This document shows positions 8,046 to 19,687 of a stretch of DNA of 64,000 nucleotides, piece after piece. The stretch spans positions 148,846 to 212,845 of the forward strand of contig NZ_JADMNM010000003.1 of the NCBI RefSeq assembly GCF_016461955.1, in the 5' to 3' direction. Within the stretch, counting starts at the first letter, position 1. Each line of letters starts with the position of its first letter. The position numbers were made by a program, and so were the translations under genes. The notes beneath the pieces are model-generated. The model was not told where the DNA came from and ran no database searches. It saw nothing but the letters and a program-made list of their open reading frames with translations. The DNA comes from Qipengyuania sp. YIM B01966. Lineage in GTDB: Bacteria > Pseudomonadota > Alphaproteobacteria > Sphingomonadales > Sphingomonadaceae.

Positions 8046-10118
8046 TCAACCGCCGCGCAGTGTCCGCACGCCGGCATCGCGTTCCAGCAGATAGAGCAGG
8101 ATGCGCGCCGCATCACCCCGCGGGCCGCCCAGCGTGCCGGGCTCGCCCTCATGCTCGACCAGCAACCGGGCATCTTCCTGCGCGACCGGGGCGAGGCGCT
8201 GGATCTGCTCCAGGGTGGCAAGCCGAAAAGGCGCGTCGCCCGACTGGCGCGTGCCGAGGAGCTCGCCCCCGCCACGCAGGCGCAAATCCTCCTCCGCCAG
8301 CCGGAAGCCGTCCTGCGTCTCGCGCAGCAGCGCCAGCCGTTCGCGCGCGACATCGGACAGGGTTTCGCCGCGCAGCAGCAGGCAGACGGACTTTTCCGCG
8401 CCCCGCCCCACCCGCCCCCGCAATTGGTGCAATTGCGCCAGGCCAAAACGTTCGGCCTGTTCGATCACCATCAGCGTCGCATTGGGCACATCGACCCCAA
8501 CCTCGATCACCGTGGTCGCCACCAGGAGCCCCGCCTCGCCGCGGACAAACCGCTCCATCGCCGCGTCCTTGGCCTCGGGCGTCAATTGCCCGTGGACTAG
8601 CGCCACAGCCTCGGCCCCGAAGCGTTCGCGCAAAACGCCATAGCGCGCTTCTGCCGCGGCGAGATCGATCGTCTCGCTGTCGCTGACCATCGGGCAGACC
8701 CAATAGGCCTGCCGCCCTTCGGCAAGGTGCCGGCCCAGCCCGGCGACGACATCCTCCAGCCTGTCGAGCGCAATAACTCGCGTGTCGATCGGCTGGCGGC
8801 CCGGCGGCATCTCGTCGAGGCGCGAAACGTCCATTTCGCCATATTGCGCCAGCGTCAGCGTGCGGGGGATCGGGGTGGCGGTCATCGCCAGCGTGTGCGG
8901 CGCCAATCGCCCCTTGCCCGCCAGCGCCAGCCGCTGCGATACACCGAAGCGGTGCTGTTCGTCGATCACCACCAGCCCCAGATTGCGGTAGGCAACGCTG
9001 TCCTGAAAGATCGCGTGCGTCCCGACGATGATGTCGATGCTGCCATCAAGCAGGCCCAGCAACGTCGCCTCGCGCGCGCGGCCCTTGTCGCGGCCGGTCA
9101 GCAGCGCGATCTCGGCGCCCGTCGGCGCGGCCATCCGCCGCAGCGTCTCGAAATGCTGGCGGGCGAGGATCTCGGTCGGCGCCAGCAAAGCCGCCTGCGC
9201 CCCGCCCTCCACCGCGATCAGCATCGCTTCGAGCGCGACCACCGTCTTGCCCGCGCCGACATCGCCCTGCAGCAACCGCAACATCGGCGTGTCCTGCGCC
9301 AGATCGCCCTCGATCTCGCCAATGCTGCGCTGCTGCGCGCCGGTGAGTGGAAACGGCAAAGCCAGCCGCGCGCGCAGGCGCCCGTCGCCCTTGAGCGCCT
9401 GCCCCCGCCGCCGGCGATTGTCCGCCCGTACCAGCATCAGCGCCAGCGCATTGGCGAGCAATTCGTCATAGGCGATCCGGTCGCGCGCCAGCGGATTGTC
9501 CCCGCGATGCGCGAGCCGCAGCGCCTCGGCCCAGGCCGGCCAGCCCGCGCGTGCCAGTTGCGAGGGCGTGATCCATTCGGGCAGATCGGGCAGCCGCACC
9601 AGCGCCTGCGCGGCGAAATCGGCCATGCGCGGCTGCGTCAGCCCTTCCGCCAAGGGATAGACCGGCTCGCACAGCCGCCCCATCGCCGCGCCGCCTTCTT
9701 CCGCCACATGGTCGGGATGGACGATCTGCCACGACTGATCATATTGCTCGAGCTTGCCCGCCACCCAGCGCACCGCGCCCACAGGCAGTTGCTTGCGCGC
9801 GGAATAACCCGCCTTGCCGAAATAGATCAGCGCCAGATAATTGCCCGCCGCATCCTCCGCCATGACCCGCAGCGGCGCCCGCTGGCTGGCCCCGGCGCGA
9901 TGTTCGCGCACGGTCAGCTTGACGACCACCTGTTCCCCCACCGACCCCTCGTCGAGATTGGCTATCGCCCGGCGCGACACGAACCGGTCGGGCAGGTGAT
10001 AAAGGACATCGCGCACCCGGGTCAGCCCCAGCCGGTCCAGCGGCTTCCTGAGCTTCGGCCCGACGCCATCAAGCGTCGCGACCTCGGCAAACAGCGGGTT
10101 CAGAATGTCCGGGCGCAT
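8046..10118 (-). CDS. recG: ATP-dependent DNA helicase RecG
   Basis: A 690-residue helicase that regresses stalled forks and processes Holliday junctions. The wedge/OB domain occupies about residues 10-150. Walker A is GDVGAGKT (285-292), the DEAD-like box is DEQHRFG, and QLHQLRGRVGRG and the C-terminal RecG-specific region LRLRGGGELLGTRQSG follow. I chose ATG 10118 over upstream 10154, which would crowd the divergent sdhE promoter region. sdhE starts 65 bp away in the opposite direction. Confidence 0.96.
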   Translation of the reverse strand: MRPDILNPLFAEVATLDGVGPKLRKPLDRLGLTRVRDVLYHLPDRFVSRRAIANLDEGSVGEQVVVKLTVREHRAGASQRAPLRVMAEDAAGNYLALIYFGKAGYSARKQLPVGAVRWVAGKLEQYDQSWQIVHPDHVAEEGGAAMGRLCEPVYPLAEGLTQPRMADFAAQALVRLPDLPEWITPSQLARAGWPAWAEALRLAHRGDNPLARDRIAYDELLANALALMLVRADNRRRRGQALKGDGRLRARLALPFPLTGAQQRSIGEIEGDLAQDTPMLRLLQGDVGAGKTVVALEAMLIAVEGGAQAALLAPTEILARQHFETLRRMAAPTGAEIALLTGRDKGRAREATLLGLLDGSIDIIVGTHAIFQDSVAYRNLGLVVIDEQHRFGVSQRLALAGKGRLAPHTLAMTATPIPRTLTLAQYGEMDVSRLDEMPPGRQPIDTRVIALDRLEDVVAGLGRHLAEGRQAYWVCPMVSDSETIDLAAAEARYGVLRERFGAEAVALVHGQLTPEAKDAAMERFVRGEAGLLVATTVIEVGVDVPNATLMVIEQAERFGLAQLHQLRGRVGRGAEKSVCLLLRGETLSDVARERLALLRETQDGFRLAEEDLRLRGGGELLGTRQSGDAPFRLATLEQIQRLAPVAQEDARLLVEHEGEPGTLGGPRGDAARILLYLLERDAGVRTLRGG

Positions 10119-10183
10119 CGCTGCATCGCTATGCCACTGGCCGGCGATTGCCAAGCAGGGGGCGTGCGCCTAACCCGCGCGCG

Positions 10184-10453
10184 ATGACCGACCGCGCCCA
10201 CCGCCTTGCTCGCGCCCGCTTCCGTGCCTGGCATCGCGGCACGCGCGAAGCTGATTACATGATTGGCGGGTTCTTCGATCGCTATCACGGCGAATGGGAC
10301 GAAGCGGGCCTTGCTTGGTTCGAGGTGCTGCTTGACGAAGAGGACGTCGATATCATGGCCTGGGCGCTCGGCACGCAGGCCATCCCGCCCGAGCTTGATG
10401 GCGACCAGATGCGCGCCATGCGCCGGCTCGATTACGTTACCATCCAGGGCTAG
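10184..10453 (+). CDS. sdhE: Succinate dehydrogenase assembly factor SdhE (FAD assembly factor family)
   Basis: An 89-residue protein starting at ATG 10184. It carries the SdhE signature RGTRE (18-22), the RGxxE motif that promotes covalent FAD attachment to succinate dehydrogenase flavoprotein. The motif is followed by ADYMIGGFFDRY and the acidic WFEVLLDEEDVDIMAWALG segment of the family. An upstream in-frame ATG at 10148 adds a poor-looking leader. It is divergent from recG and co-oriented with mfd, 96 bp upstream of it; this sdhE-mfd-recG neighbourhood is common in alphaproteobacteria (from memory). Confidence 0.93.
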   Translation: MTDRAHRLARARFRAWHRGTREADYMIGGFFDRYHGEWDEAGLAWFEVLLDEEDVDIMAWALGTQAIPPELDGDQMRAMRRLDYVTIQG

Positions 10454-10549
10454 CGCCCGCCTCGCCAAGCCGCTAGGCCGCGCCACCATCCTGCCCGCCG
10501 GCTGCCGCCTGCGGGCTTTCGGGCGTGCGCTGTAACCGGAACGACCATA

Positions 10550-13500
10550 ATGGCTGACCTGCAACGGATCCTCGCGGCCAAGACGCCCTTGACGCTGGCG
10601 GCACTGGCGCGCGGCGCGCAGCCGCTGGTGCTGAGCGACCTCGCCCGCGCCGCCCAGGGCGCGCAAGGCAAGGGCCGCGCGGTGTTGATCACTGCCGACG
10701 ATGCCGCGATGCGCGCCGCGAGCGAGGCAGCACATTTTTTCGCGCCCGAGCTCGAGGTCCTCGAATTCCCCGCCTGGGACGCGCTGCCGTACGACCGCGC
10801 CTCGCCCGCCCTTTCGATCGGCGCGCGGCGGCTGGCGACCTTGCACCGGCTGCAGGCGCGCGGGGCCGGCGCGCAATTGCTGGTCACGACGATCAATGCG
10901 GTGCTGCAACGAGTGCTGACCCCGTTCCGCATCCGCGAGGCGATCCGCGAATTCAAACCCGGCACCACCATTGGGCATGACAGCCTGATCGCGCTGCTCC
11001 AGCGGCAGGGTTACAGCCGGACGGACACGGTGATCGACGCCGGTGAATATGCCGTGCGCGGGTCGATCTTCGACATCTACCCGTCCGGCCTCGACGGGGG
11101 CTTGCGGCTCGATTTCTTCGGCGACGAGCTCGAATCGCTGCGCCTGTTCGATCCGGCAACGCAGATCAGCACCGGCGTACTCAACAGCCACCTGCTGTTG
11201 CCCGCGAGCGAGGCGCTGCTGGATGACGATACCATCCGCCGGTTCCGCAGCGGCTATCGCGAGGCATTCGGTGCAGCGGCGACCGGCGATCCGCTGTATC
11301 AGGCTGTCAGCGACGGGCGACGGCTGGCGGGGATGGAGCATTGGCTGCCGCTGTTCGAGGAACGGCTGGTCACGCTGTTCGATCATCTTGCACCCGGCGA
11401 TGTGATCATCGCCGAAAGCGGCGCTCTGGCCGCGGCCGAAGAACGGCTGACCGACATTGCCGATTACCGCCAGGCCCGCGCCGAGGCTGCCGGGCAAGGT
11501 GCGGGTTCCTATCGCCCGCTGCCTGCCGATGCCCTGTATCTGACGTCGGGCGAATTGTCCGAGGCGTTGGCCAACTGGCCGGTCCACCGCGCTGACATCT
11601 TTGCCCAGCCCGCCAGTGCCAGCGTAGTCGATTTCGGTTTCGCCTCGGGCCGCGACTTCGCCCCCGAGAGGGCGCGCGGCGACAATGTTTACGAGGCCGC
11701 GGCGCGGCACCTGCTCGCCGCCGGCAAGGCCGGCCGCCGGCCGCTGATCGCCGCCTATTCCACGGGCAGCAGGGCCCGGATCGCCTCGATCCTGGGTGAA
11801 GCGGGCGCCAATGTCCAACTGGCCGAAAGCTGGCAGGAGGCGCTCGGCCTGTCGGCCAAGGGCCGTCCCGCCGCCTTGGTGCTGCCGCTCGAAAGCGGCT
11901 TCGCCAATGCCGATCTGGACCTTGTCACCGAACAAGACGTGCTGGGCGACCGGCTGGTCCGCCGGCGCAAGAAGAAGCGCGATGCCGATGCTTTCCTCGC
12001 GGAGCTCTCGGCGCTCAACCGCGGCGATCTGGTGGTCCATATGGAGCACGGCATCGGCCGTTATCTCGGGCTCGAGCCAATCACCGTCGGCAAGAGCGCG
12101 CATGATTGCGTGATGCTGGAATATGCCGGCGGCGACAAACTCTACATCCCGGTCGAGAATATCGACGTGCTGTCGCGCTATGGCGCATCGGAAGAGGCGG
12201 TCGCGCTCGACCGGCTGGGCGGCGAAGCATGGCAGAAGCGCCGCGCCCGGCTGAAGGAGCGCATCCGCGAAATCGCCAACGAACTGCTCCGCACCGCCGC
12301 CGCGCGGGCGCTACGCAAGGCGCCGGTGCTGGCAGCGGACGGGGCGAGCTACAACCAGTTCGTCGACCGCTTCCCCTGGGCCGAGACCGAGGATCAGGAG
12401 GCTGCCATCGCCGATGTCCTGGCCGACCTTGAAAGCGGGGGGCCGATGGACCGTCTGGTCTGCGGCGATGTCGGCTTTGGCAAGACCGAAGTCGCCCTGC
12501 GCGCCGCCTTCGTCGCGGCGATGAACGGGCAGCAAGTGGCGGTGGTCGCCCCAACCACGCTGCTCGCGCGCCAGCATTTCACCAATTTCTCGCAGCGTTT
12601 TGCCGGCTTCCCGCTCAAGGTCGGCCGGTTGTCGCGACTGGTGCCGGCGAAGGAGATGGCCGAAACGCGCGAAGGGCTGGCAAGCGGTGATATCGACATC
12701 GTCGTCGGCACCCATGCGATTCTGTCGAAAACGACGAATTTCAAGGATCTCGGCCTCGTCATCGTCGATGAAGAGCAACGCTTTGGCGTCACGCACAAGG
12801 AACGGCTCAAGCAGCTGCGCGCCGATGTCCATATGCTCACGCTGACCGCGACCCCGATCCCGCGCACGCTGCAAATGGCCATGTCGGGCCTGCGCGAGCT
12901 GTCTACCATCCAGACCCCGCCGGTCGACCGGCTGGCGGTGCGGACCTATGTCATGGAATGGGACGAGGTGGTGATGCGCGAGGCGCTGCTGCGCGAACAT
13001 CATCGCGGCGGGCAGAGCTTCATCGTCGTGCCGCGCATCGCCGATATGGCCGAGGTTGAGGAATGGCTGCGCGCCTATGTCCCCGAAATCCGCTTCGTCT
13101 CTGCTCACGGCCAGATGAGTCCGACCGAAGTCGAGGAGCGGATGAGCGCGTTCTACGAGAAGAAATACGAGGTGCTGCTGTCGACCACCATCGTCGAAAG
13201 CGGCCTCGATATTCCGAGCGCGAACACCATCATCATCCACCGCGCCGACCGGTTTGGTCTTGCCCAGCTTTACCAGCTGCGCGGACGCGTCGGCCGCTCG
13301 AAACTGCGCGCCTATGCCTATCTGACGACACCGCAAGGCATGGTGCTGAACGAGGTCGCGGAAAAGCGGCTGAAGGTGCTCGGCGACCTTGATTCGCTGG
13401 GCGCCGGTTTCCAGCTTGCCAGTCACGATCTCGACATTCGCGGCGCGGGCAATTTGCTCGGCGACGAACAGTCGGGCCATATCCGCGAGGTCGGATTCGA

Positions 13501-14047
13501 GCTTTATCAGTCGATGCTCGAAGACGCGATCCTTGCGGCCAAGGCGGGCGATGCCGGGCTGGATCGCGCCGGCAGCGGGCTCAGCCCGCAGATTACCGTC
13601 GATGCGCCGATCATGATTCCCGAAGACTATGTGCCCGATCTCGCCGTGCGCATGGCACTCTACCGCCGGCTCAACGACGCCGATGGCAAGGCGGAGATCG
13701 AGGCGCTTGCCGCCGAGATGATCGACCGCTTCGGCCCGCTGCCGCAGGCGACCGCCAACCTCATCCGCCTGATCGAAATCAAGCATCAGGCCATCGCCGC
13801 GAACATCGCGAAAATCGATGTTGGCGCGCGGGGCACGCTGGTCAGCTTCCATCAGGACAGCTTCCCCGACCCCTCCGGCCTGATCGCCTATGTCGAGCGT
13901 CTCAAGGACACCGCCAGGCTGCGGCCCGATATGAAGCTGGTCATCAACCGCGCCTGGGGCGACCCGCAGAGCCGGCTCAACGGGCTGTACCAATTGACCA
14001 AGGGGTTGAGCGGCATTGCCCGGCGCGCGAGCAAGGCCACCGCCTAA
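10550..14047 (+). CDS. mfd: Transcription-repair coupling factor Mfd
   Basis: A 1165-residue translocase that removes stalled RNA polymerase and recruits UvrA. The N-terminal UvrB-homology domain has FPAWDALPYDRASPA. The CarD-like RNA polymerase interaction domain is LNRGDLVVHMEHGIGRYLGL (about residues 488-507). The RecG-like helicase core has Walker A GDVGFGKT (639-646), DEEQRFG and QLRGRVGRS. The TRCF domain is at the C-terminus. Length is normal for the family. Its TAA overlaps the convergent stop of the EAL gene by four bases. Confidence 0.97.
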   Translation: MADLQRILAAKTPLTLAALARGAQPLVLSDLARAAQGAQGKGRAVLITADDAAMRAASEAAHFFAPELEVLEFPAWDALPYDRASPALSIGARRLATLHRLQARGAGAQLLVTTINAVLQRVLTPFRIREAIREFKPGTTIGHDSLIALLQRQGYSRTDTVIDAGEYAVRGSIFDIYPSGLDGGLRLDFFGDELESLRLFDPATQISTGVLNSHLLLPASEALLDDDTIRRFRSGYREAFGAAATGDPLYQAVSDGRRLAGMEHWLPLFEERLVTLFDHLAPGDVIIAESGALAAAEERLTDIADYRQARAEAAGQGAGSYRPLPADALYLTSGELSEALANWPVHRADIFAQPASASVVDFGFASGRDFAPERARGDNVYEAAARHLLAAGKAGRRPLIAAYSTGSRARIASILGEAGANVQLAESWQEALGLSAKGRPAALVLPLESGFANADLDLVTEQDVLGDRLVRRRKKKRDADAFLAELSALNRGDLVVHMEHGIGRYLGLEPITVGKSAHDCVMLEYAGGDKLYIPVENIDVLSRYGASEEAVALDRLGGEAWQKRRARLKERIREIANELLRTAAARALRKAPVLAADGASYNQFVDRFPWAETEDQEAAIADVLADLESGGPMDRLVCGDVGFGKTEVALRAAFVAAMNGQQVAVVAPTTLLARQHFTNFSQRFAGFPLKVGRLSRLVPAKEMAETREGLASGDIDIVVGTHAILSKTTNFKDLGLVIVDEEQRFGVTHKERLKQLRADVHMLTLTATPIPRTLQMAMSGLRELSTIQTPPVDRLAVRTYVMEWDEVVMREALLREHHRGGQSFIVVPRIADMAEVEEWLRAYVPEIRFVSAHGQMSPTEVEERMSAFYEKKYEVLLSTTIVESGLDIPSANTIIIHRADRFGLAQLYQLRGRVGRSKLRAYAYLTTPQGMVLNEVAEKRLKVLGDLDSLGAGFQLASHDLDIRGAGNLLGDEQSGHIREVGFELYQSMLEDAILAAKAGDAGLDRAGSGLSPQITVDAPIMIPEDYVPDLAVRMALYRRLNDADGKAEIEALAAEMIDRFGPLPQATANLIRLIEIKHQAIAANIAKIDVGARGTLVSFHQDSFPDPSGLIAYVERLKDTARLRPDMKLVINRAWGDPQSRLNGLYQLTKGLSGIARRASKATA

Positions 14048-14835
14048 CGCTGCTGCGCGGCCAGTTGGGCAAAGTCGGCGGCGCTCATCGGTGGGGCGCT
14101 GAGGAATCCCTGATAAGTTTCGCAACTCTCGCCCGAAACCGCCGCAAGTTGCGCCGGCATCTCGATCCCTTCCACCGTCACGACCAGACCCAACGCCCGT
14201 GCCATTGCACAGATGCCACGTAACACGGCAAGGTCCCGTGGATCGTCCGCAATCCCCTCCACCATCGTCCTATCAAGCTTCAAGCCGCTGAGCGGCAACA
14301 GCTTGAGGTAGCGGAAATTGCAGAACCCCGCCCCGAAATCGTCGAGCGCGATCGCGATCCCGAGCGCGCGTAATTTGCCGAGCACGGCCGCGGCAGCTTG
14401 CACATCGGCCAGCAGCACCTCTTCGGTGATCTCGACTGTCAGCCGCGCCGGTTCGAAACGGGCCTGCGCGACCAGTGCGGCGAAATCCGAGGCGAAACCC
14501 GGCGCCGCAACATCGGCCGGGGTGATGTTCACCGACAACCGCAAATGATCGGGCCAACCGGCCGCGACCGCCAGTGCGCGATGCGCAACGTGGCGTGTCA
14601 GCTGCGGCACACAGCCGCGCTCGGCCGCAAGCATGAACAGCATTTCGGGGGCGATGGCGCCGTCAATGGGATGAGCCCACCGCGCCAGCGCCTCCGCCCC
14701 TACGATCGCGCCATCCTGGATGCGGAATTGCGGCTGAAACAGCACATCGATTTCCCCCCGTTCGATGGCCGCGCAGCAGGCGTCGAGAAGGCGCTCGTGG
14801 GGATCCGCAGGGTCTGTCACAGAGTGCATGAGCAT
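14044..14835 (-). CDS. EAL domain protein, putative c-di-GMP phosphodiesterase
   Basis: A single-domain EAL protein of 263 residues without GGDEF or membrane segments. Catalytic motifs appear intact: EAL at 48-50 (AEALARW), SVNIT, TVEITEE, DDFGAGF (in place of DDFGTGY), GLKLDRTMV, VEGIE and YQGFL. It should hydrolyse cyclic di-GMP to pGpG in the cytoplasm, affecting motility or adhesion. Start is uncertain: ATG 14835 has a GGAGG 14 bases upstream, ATG 14829 is also possible, and a GTG at 14874 extends the frame. It is transcribed divergently from nadK. Confidence 0.88.
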   Translation of the reverse strand: MLMHSVTDPADPHERLLDACCAAIERGEIDVLFQPQFRIQDGAIVGAEALARWAHPIDGAIAPEMLFMLAAERGCVPQLTRHVAHRALAVAAGWPDHLRLSVNITPADVAAPGFASDFAALVAQARFEPARLTVEITEEVLLADVQAAAAVLGKLRALGIAIALDDFGAGFCNFRYLKLLPLSGLKLDRTMVEGIADDPRDLAVLRGICAMARALGLVVTVEGIEMPAQLAAVSGESCETYQGFLSAPPMSAADFAQLAAQQR

Positions 14836-14929
14836 GGCCGCAGCAAGCGCCTCCGTTGCCAAAAAACAACCCACGCCCTAGCGTGCGCCCCGTTCCGGTA
14901 CAGCGCCGGTTACTCGAGAAGGAATTCGC

Positions 14930-15715
14930 GTGGCCGAGTTTGATCCAGGCGCGCTCGCACTTAGCGTGTCCGACAGCGACCGCGCGCAGGCCGCAGCGGC
15001 CGAACTGGTCGGCCTCCACCCTTGGGTGCCGTTCGACCGGGCCGACACGGTGGTCGTGGTCGGCGGCGACGGCTATATGCTGCACGTCCTGCACCAGATG
15101 CTCGAAGCAGGGCGCGTCGTGCCCGCTTATGGCGTCAATCTGGGCACGTTCGGGTTCCTGATGAACAAGCACCGCGACGCGGGAAAGCTGCTGGGGCGCA
15201 TTGCCAAGGCTCGGGCAGTGATGGTGCATCCCCTGGTGATGGACGCGGTCACACAAGGCGGCGAAACACACCGCCACTGCGCCATCAACGAGGTGTCGTT
15301 GTTCCGCGAAACCCGCCAGACCGCGCGGATCGAGATATCGGTCAACGACAAGGTGCGGATCAAGGAAATGACCGGCGATGGGGTGCTGGTGGCCACCCCC
15401 GCCGGTTCGACCGCCTACAATTTCTCGGCCAACGGGCCGATCCTGCCGCTAGATTCCGGTTTGCTCGCGCTGACGCCGCTAAGCCCGTTTCGCCCGCGCC
15501 GCTGGCGCGGCGCGATCCTGCCCAATGACAGCCGGGTGACCTTTCGCGTGCTCGAACCCGACAAGCGGCCCGTCTCGGTGGTCGCCGATCAGAAGGAAGT
15601 GCGCGACATCGCCGAGGTGCGAGTAGCGATTTCCGAGGATGTGCGCCTGCAATTGCTGTTCGACCCTGGCCACGCGCTCGACGACCGGATCGTCGCCGAA
15701 CAATTCACGTTCTGA
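14930..15715 (+). CDS. nadK: NAD kinase
   Basis: A 261-residue enzyme making NADP from NAD and ATP. It shows the GGDG phosphate-binding motif (45-48), GVNLGTFGFL, INEVSLFRETRQTARIEI and the signature GDGVLVATPAGSTAYNFSANGPI. Translation starts at GTG 14930, preceded by a clear AGAAGGAA ribosome-binding site. Length is normal for the short alphaproteobacterial form. It stands alone; tRNA-Asn follows 66 bp downstream. Confidence 0.96.
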   Translation: MAEFDPGALALSVSDSDRAQAAAAELVGLHPWVPFDRADTVVVVGGDGYMLHVLHQMLEAGRVVPAYGVNLGTFGFLMNKHRDAGKLLGRIAKARAVMVHPLVMDAVTQGGETHRHCAINEVSLFRETRQTARIEISVNDKVRIKEMTGDGVLVATPAGSTAYNFSANGPILPLDSGLLALTPLSPFRPRRWRGAILPNDSRVTFRVLEPDKRPVSVVADQKEVRDIAEVRVAISEDVRLQLLFDPGHALDDRIVAEQFTF

Positions 15716-15781
15716 ACCGGGCGGGGGGCTTGCCAAAGCGAAGCGCCCTCCATATAGGCACGCCTCGCTCGCAAGGGCTGC

Positions 15782-15856
15782 TCCCCGATAGCTCAGCGGT
15801 AGAGTAGGTGACTGTTAATCACTTGGTCGTTGGTTCGAATCCAACTCGGGGAGCCA
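15782..15856 (+). tRNA. tRNA-Asn (anticodon GTT)
   Basis: A 75-nt tRNA with acceptor stem TCCCCGA/TCGGGGA, discriminator G, encoded CCA at 15854-15856, D-loop AGCTCAGCGGTAGAGT, anticodon loop CTGTTAA (anticodon GTT) and T-loop GGTTCGAATCC. The bidirectional hairpin at 15874-15911 lies 17 bases downstream and probably terminates it. Confidence 0.96.
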
Positions 15857-15873
15857 TCTTGCAAGCGCGCTGA

Positions 15874-15911
15874 AAAAGGCCCGCCCGGCGCATCCGCCCG
15901 GCGGGCCTTTT
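15874..15911. terminator. Bidirectional rho-independent terminator between tRNA-Asn and secA
   Basis: A 12-bp perfect stem, AAAAGGCCCGCC paired with GGCGGGCCTTTT, encloses a 14-base loop that can itself form a 3-bp CGG/CCG extension. The A-run on the left and T-run on the right allow termination in both directions, serving tRNA-Asn on the plus strand and secA on the minus strand. Confidence 0.88.
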
Positions 15912-15929
15912 CGCGTCAGCCAGGTTCGC

Positions 15930-18683
<2,754 letters not shown>

Positions 18684-18785
18684 GGCGGCAAACCTTTGGA
18701 ATCGGGGGATGGGATAATCATGTGGCCCGCAGGCGCGCAAAGGCGTGCCACGGGGCGATCAAAAAAGGTCGTAAAGGAGGCGGCG

Positions 18786-19058
18786 TTATTCGCGCGCGCG
18801 ATCAGGACCGAGCAGAACCGCCGGAACGTAGATCACCACCGGTTTGCGTGCCTGGCACGGGCTTCCGGCAGCGGGCGCAGCAGGTGCCCCGCTACGGCGA
18901 ATCTGGCACGGGCGCCGCTCCGCGCGCTGGCTGTCGCCGGTATTGAATGCGACCTCGACCTGCGCCACAGCCATCTCGACCACCGCCGCGTTCGCCGGCG
19001 CACCAAAGGCGGCAAGCCCGGTAAGCAGCGCAAGGCAGGCAAGAAGGCGGCTTAGCAT
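18786..19058 (-). CDS. Small secreted protein with two cysteines, function unknown
   Basis: A 90-residue frame with a convincing signal peptide (MLSRLLACLALLTGLAAFG, cleavage likely after APANA). The mature part is about 66 residues, with RRPCQIRR and SPCQARKP, two cysteines about 17 residues apart that could form a disulfide. It ends in the hydrophobic PVVIYVPAVLLGPDRARE. I do not recognise a family. The signal peptide and position upstream of secA on the same strand argue that it is real. Confidence 0.6.
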   Translation of the reverse strand: MLSRLLACLALLTGLAAFGAPANAAVVEMAVAQVEVAFNTGDSQRAERRPCQIRRSGAPAAPAAGSPCQARKPVVIYVPAVLLGPDRARE

Positions 19059-19124
19059 CGGCGCGCCAGATAAGCGCTCCGTGGTTAAAAGTCCACTGCT
19101 GGCGCCGTGGAGCAGGCGACGACC

Positions 19125-19577
19125 TTACTGCGGAGTGATAAAGCGCACAGTGCCGTTGTAGCTTCCAGCTACCGGTTGTTGGTTTTCATCGAGTGCCGGG
19201 TAAAAGCGAGCCCGTGTCGACAACGCGTTGCAGGCGCGCGCATCAAGTGAACGAACAAGACTGCTCTTGAGTATTTCGCAGGAGGTTACCTCCCCGAACG
19301 GGTCCACATCCAGGCGAAAAGAAAGGACGCCCTCTAGCCCAGCAGTCTCTGCCCCTCTTGGGTAGTCGTCGGAGATGAGCCACCGACCCGGCGATCCCTT
19401 TGGCAACGGCGCGCGTGGAAATTCAGCCAAACGTTCAGAACTCGGCCGCGGCGACGCAAGAGAGTGGTGCAACGGAGACATATCGACTTGGGGCGGCGGG
19501 CCAGAGTGGTAGACCGTGACCGAAGCGCCGATAACCAGCACAGCGATCAGCAGCGCCAATTTATGCTCAGGCTCCAT
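19125..19577 (-). CDS. TonB C-terminal-like membrane-anchored protein
   Basis: A 150-residue protein with one N-terminal membrane segment (LALLIAVLVIGASVTVY), a Pro/Ser-rich linker, then a TonB C-terminal-like fold. The fold region contains EGVLSFRLDVDPFGEVTSCEILKSS, LDARACNALSTRARFYPALD and a final GTVRFITPQ. This matches short single-domain proteins annotated as energy transducer TonB, but the periplasm-spanning part is too short to reach outer-membrane receptors easily. Two cysteines in the domain could pair. Base composition is somewhat more AT-rich than the neighbours. It stands alone, divergent from argJ. Confidence 0.75.
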   Translation of the reverse strand: MEPEHKLALLIAVLVIGASVTVYHSGPPPQVDMSPLHHSLASPRPSSERLAEFPRAPLPKGSPGRWLISDDYPRGAETAGLEGVLSFRLDVDPFGEVTSCEILKSSLVRSLDARACNALSTRARFYPALDENQQPVAGSYNGTVRFITPQ

Positions 19578-19687
19578 GCCTTGTTAGTGCACGGTCACGA
19601 GTTTGAAAGCAGCGCTATGGGAGGTGCCAATAAGCTAGGTTTTGGGCTTAGGTTGCCCAGATGAACAGCATCCCATAAGCGCGCGCC

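Noticed and set aside
8727..10187. Long plus-strand frame opposite recG
   Set aside because: Fully covered by recG, which has all helicase motifs; Gln/Arg/His-rich shadow.
10454..10549. Possible small gene between sdhE and mfd
   Set aside because: The 96-bp spacer has no frame with start, ribosome-binding site and plausible composition; probably leader or promoter sequence.
10100..12103. 667-codon minus-strand frame opposite sdhE and mfd
   Set aside because: Covers two recognised genes on the other strand and has no signatures.
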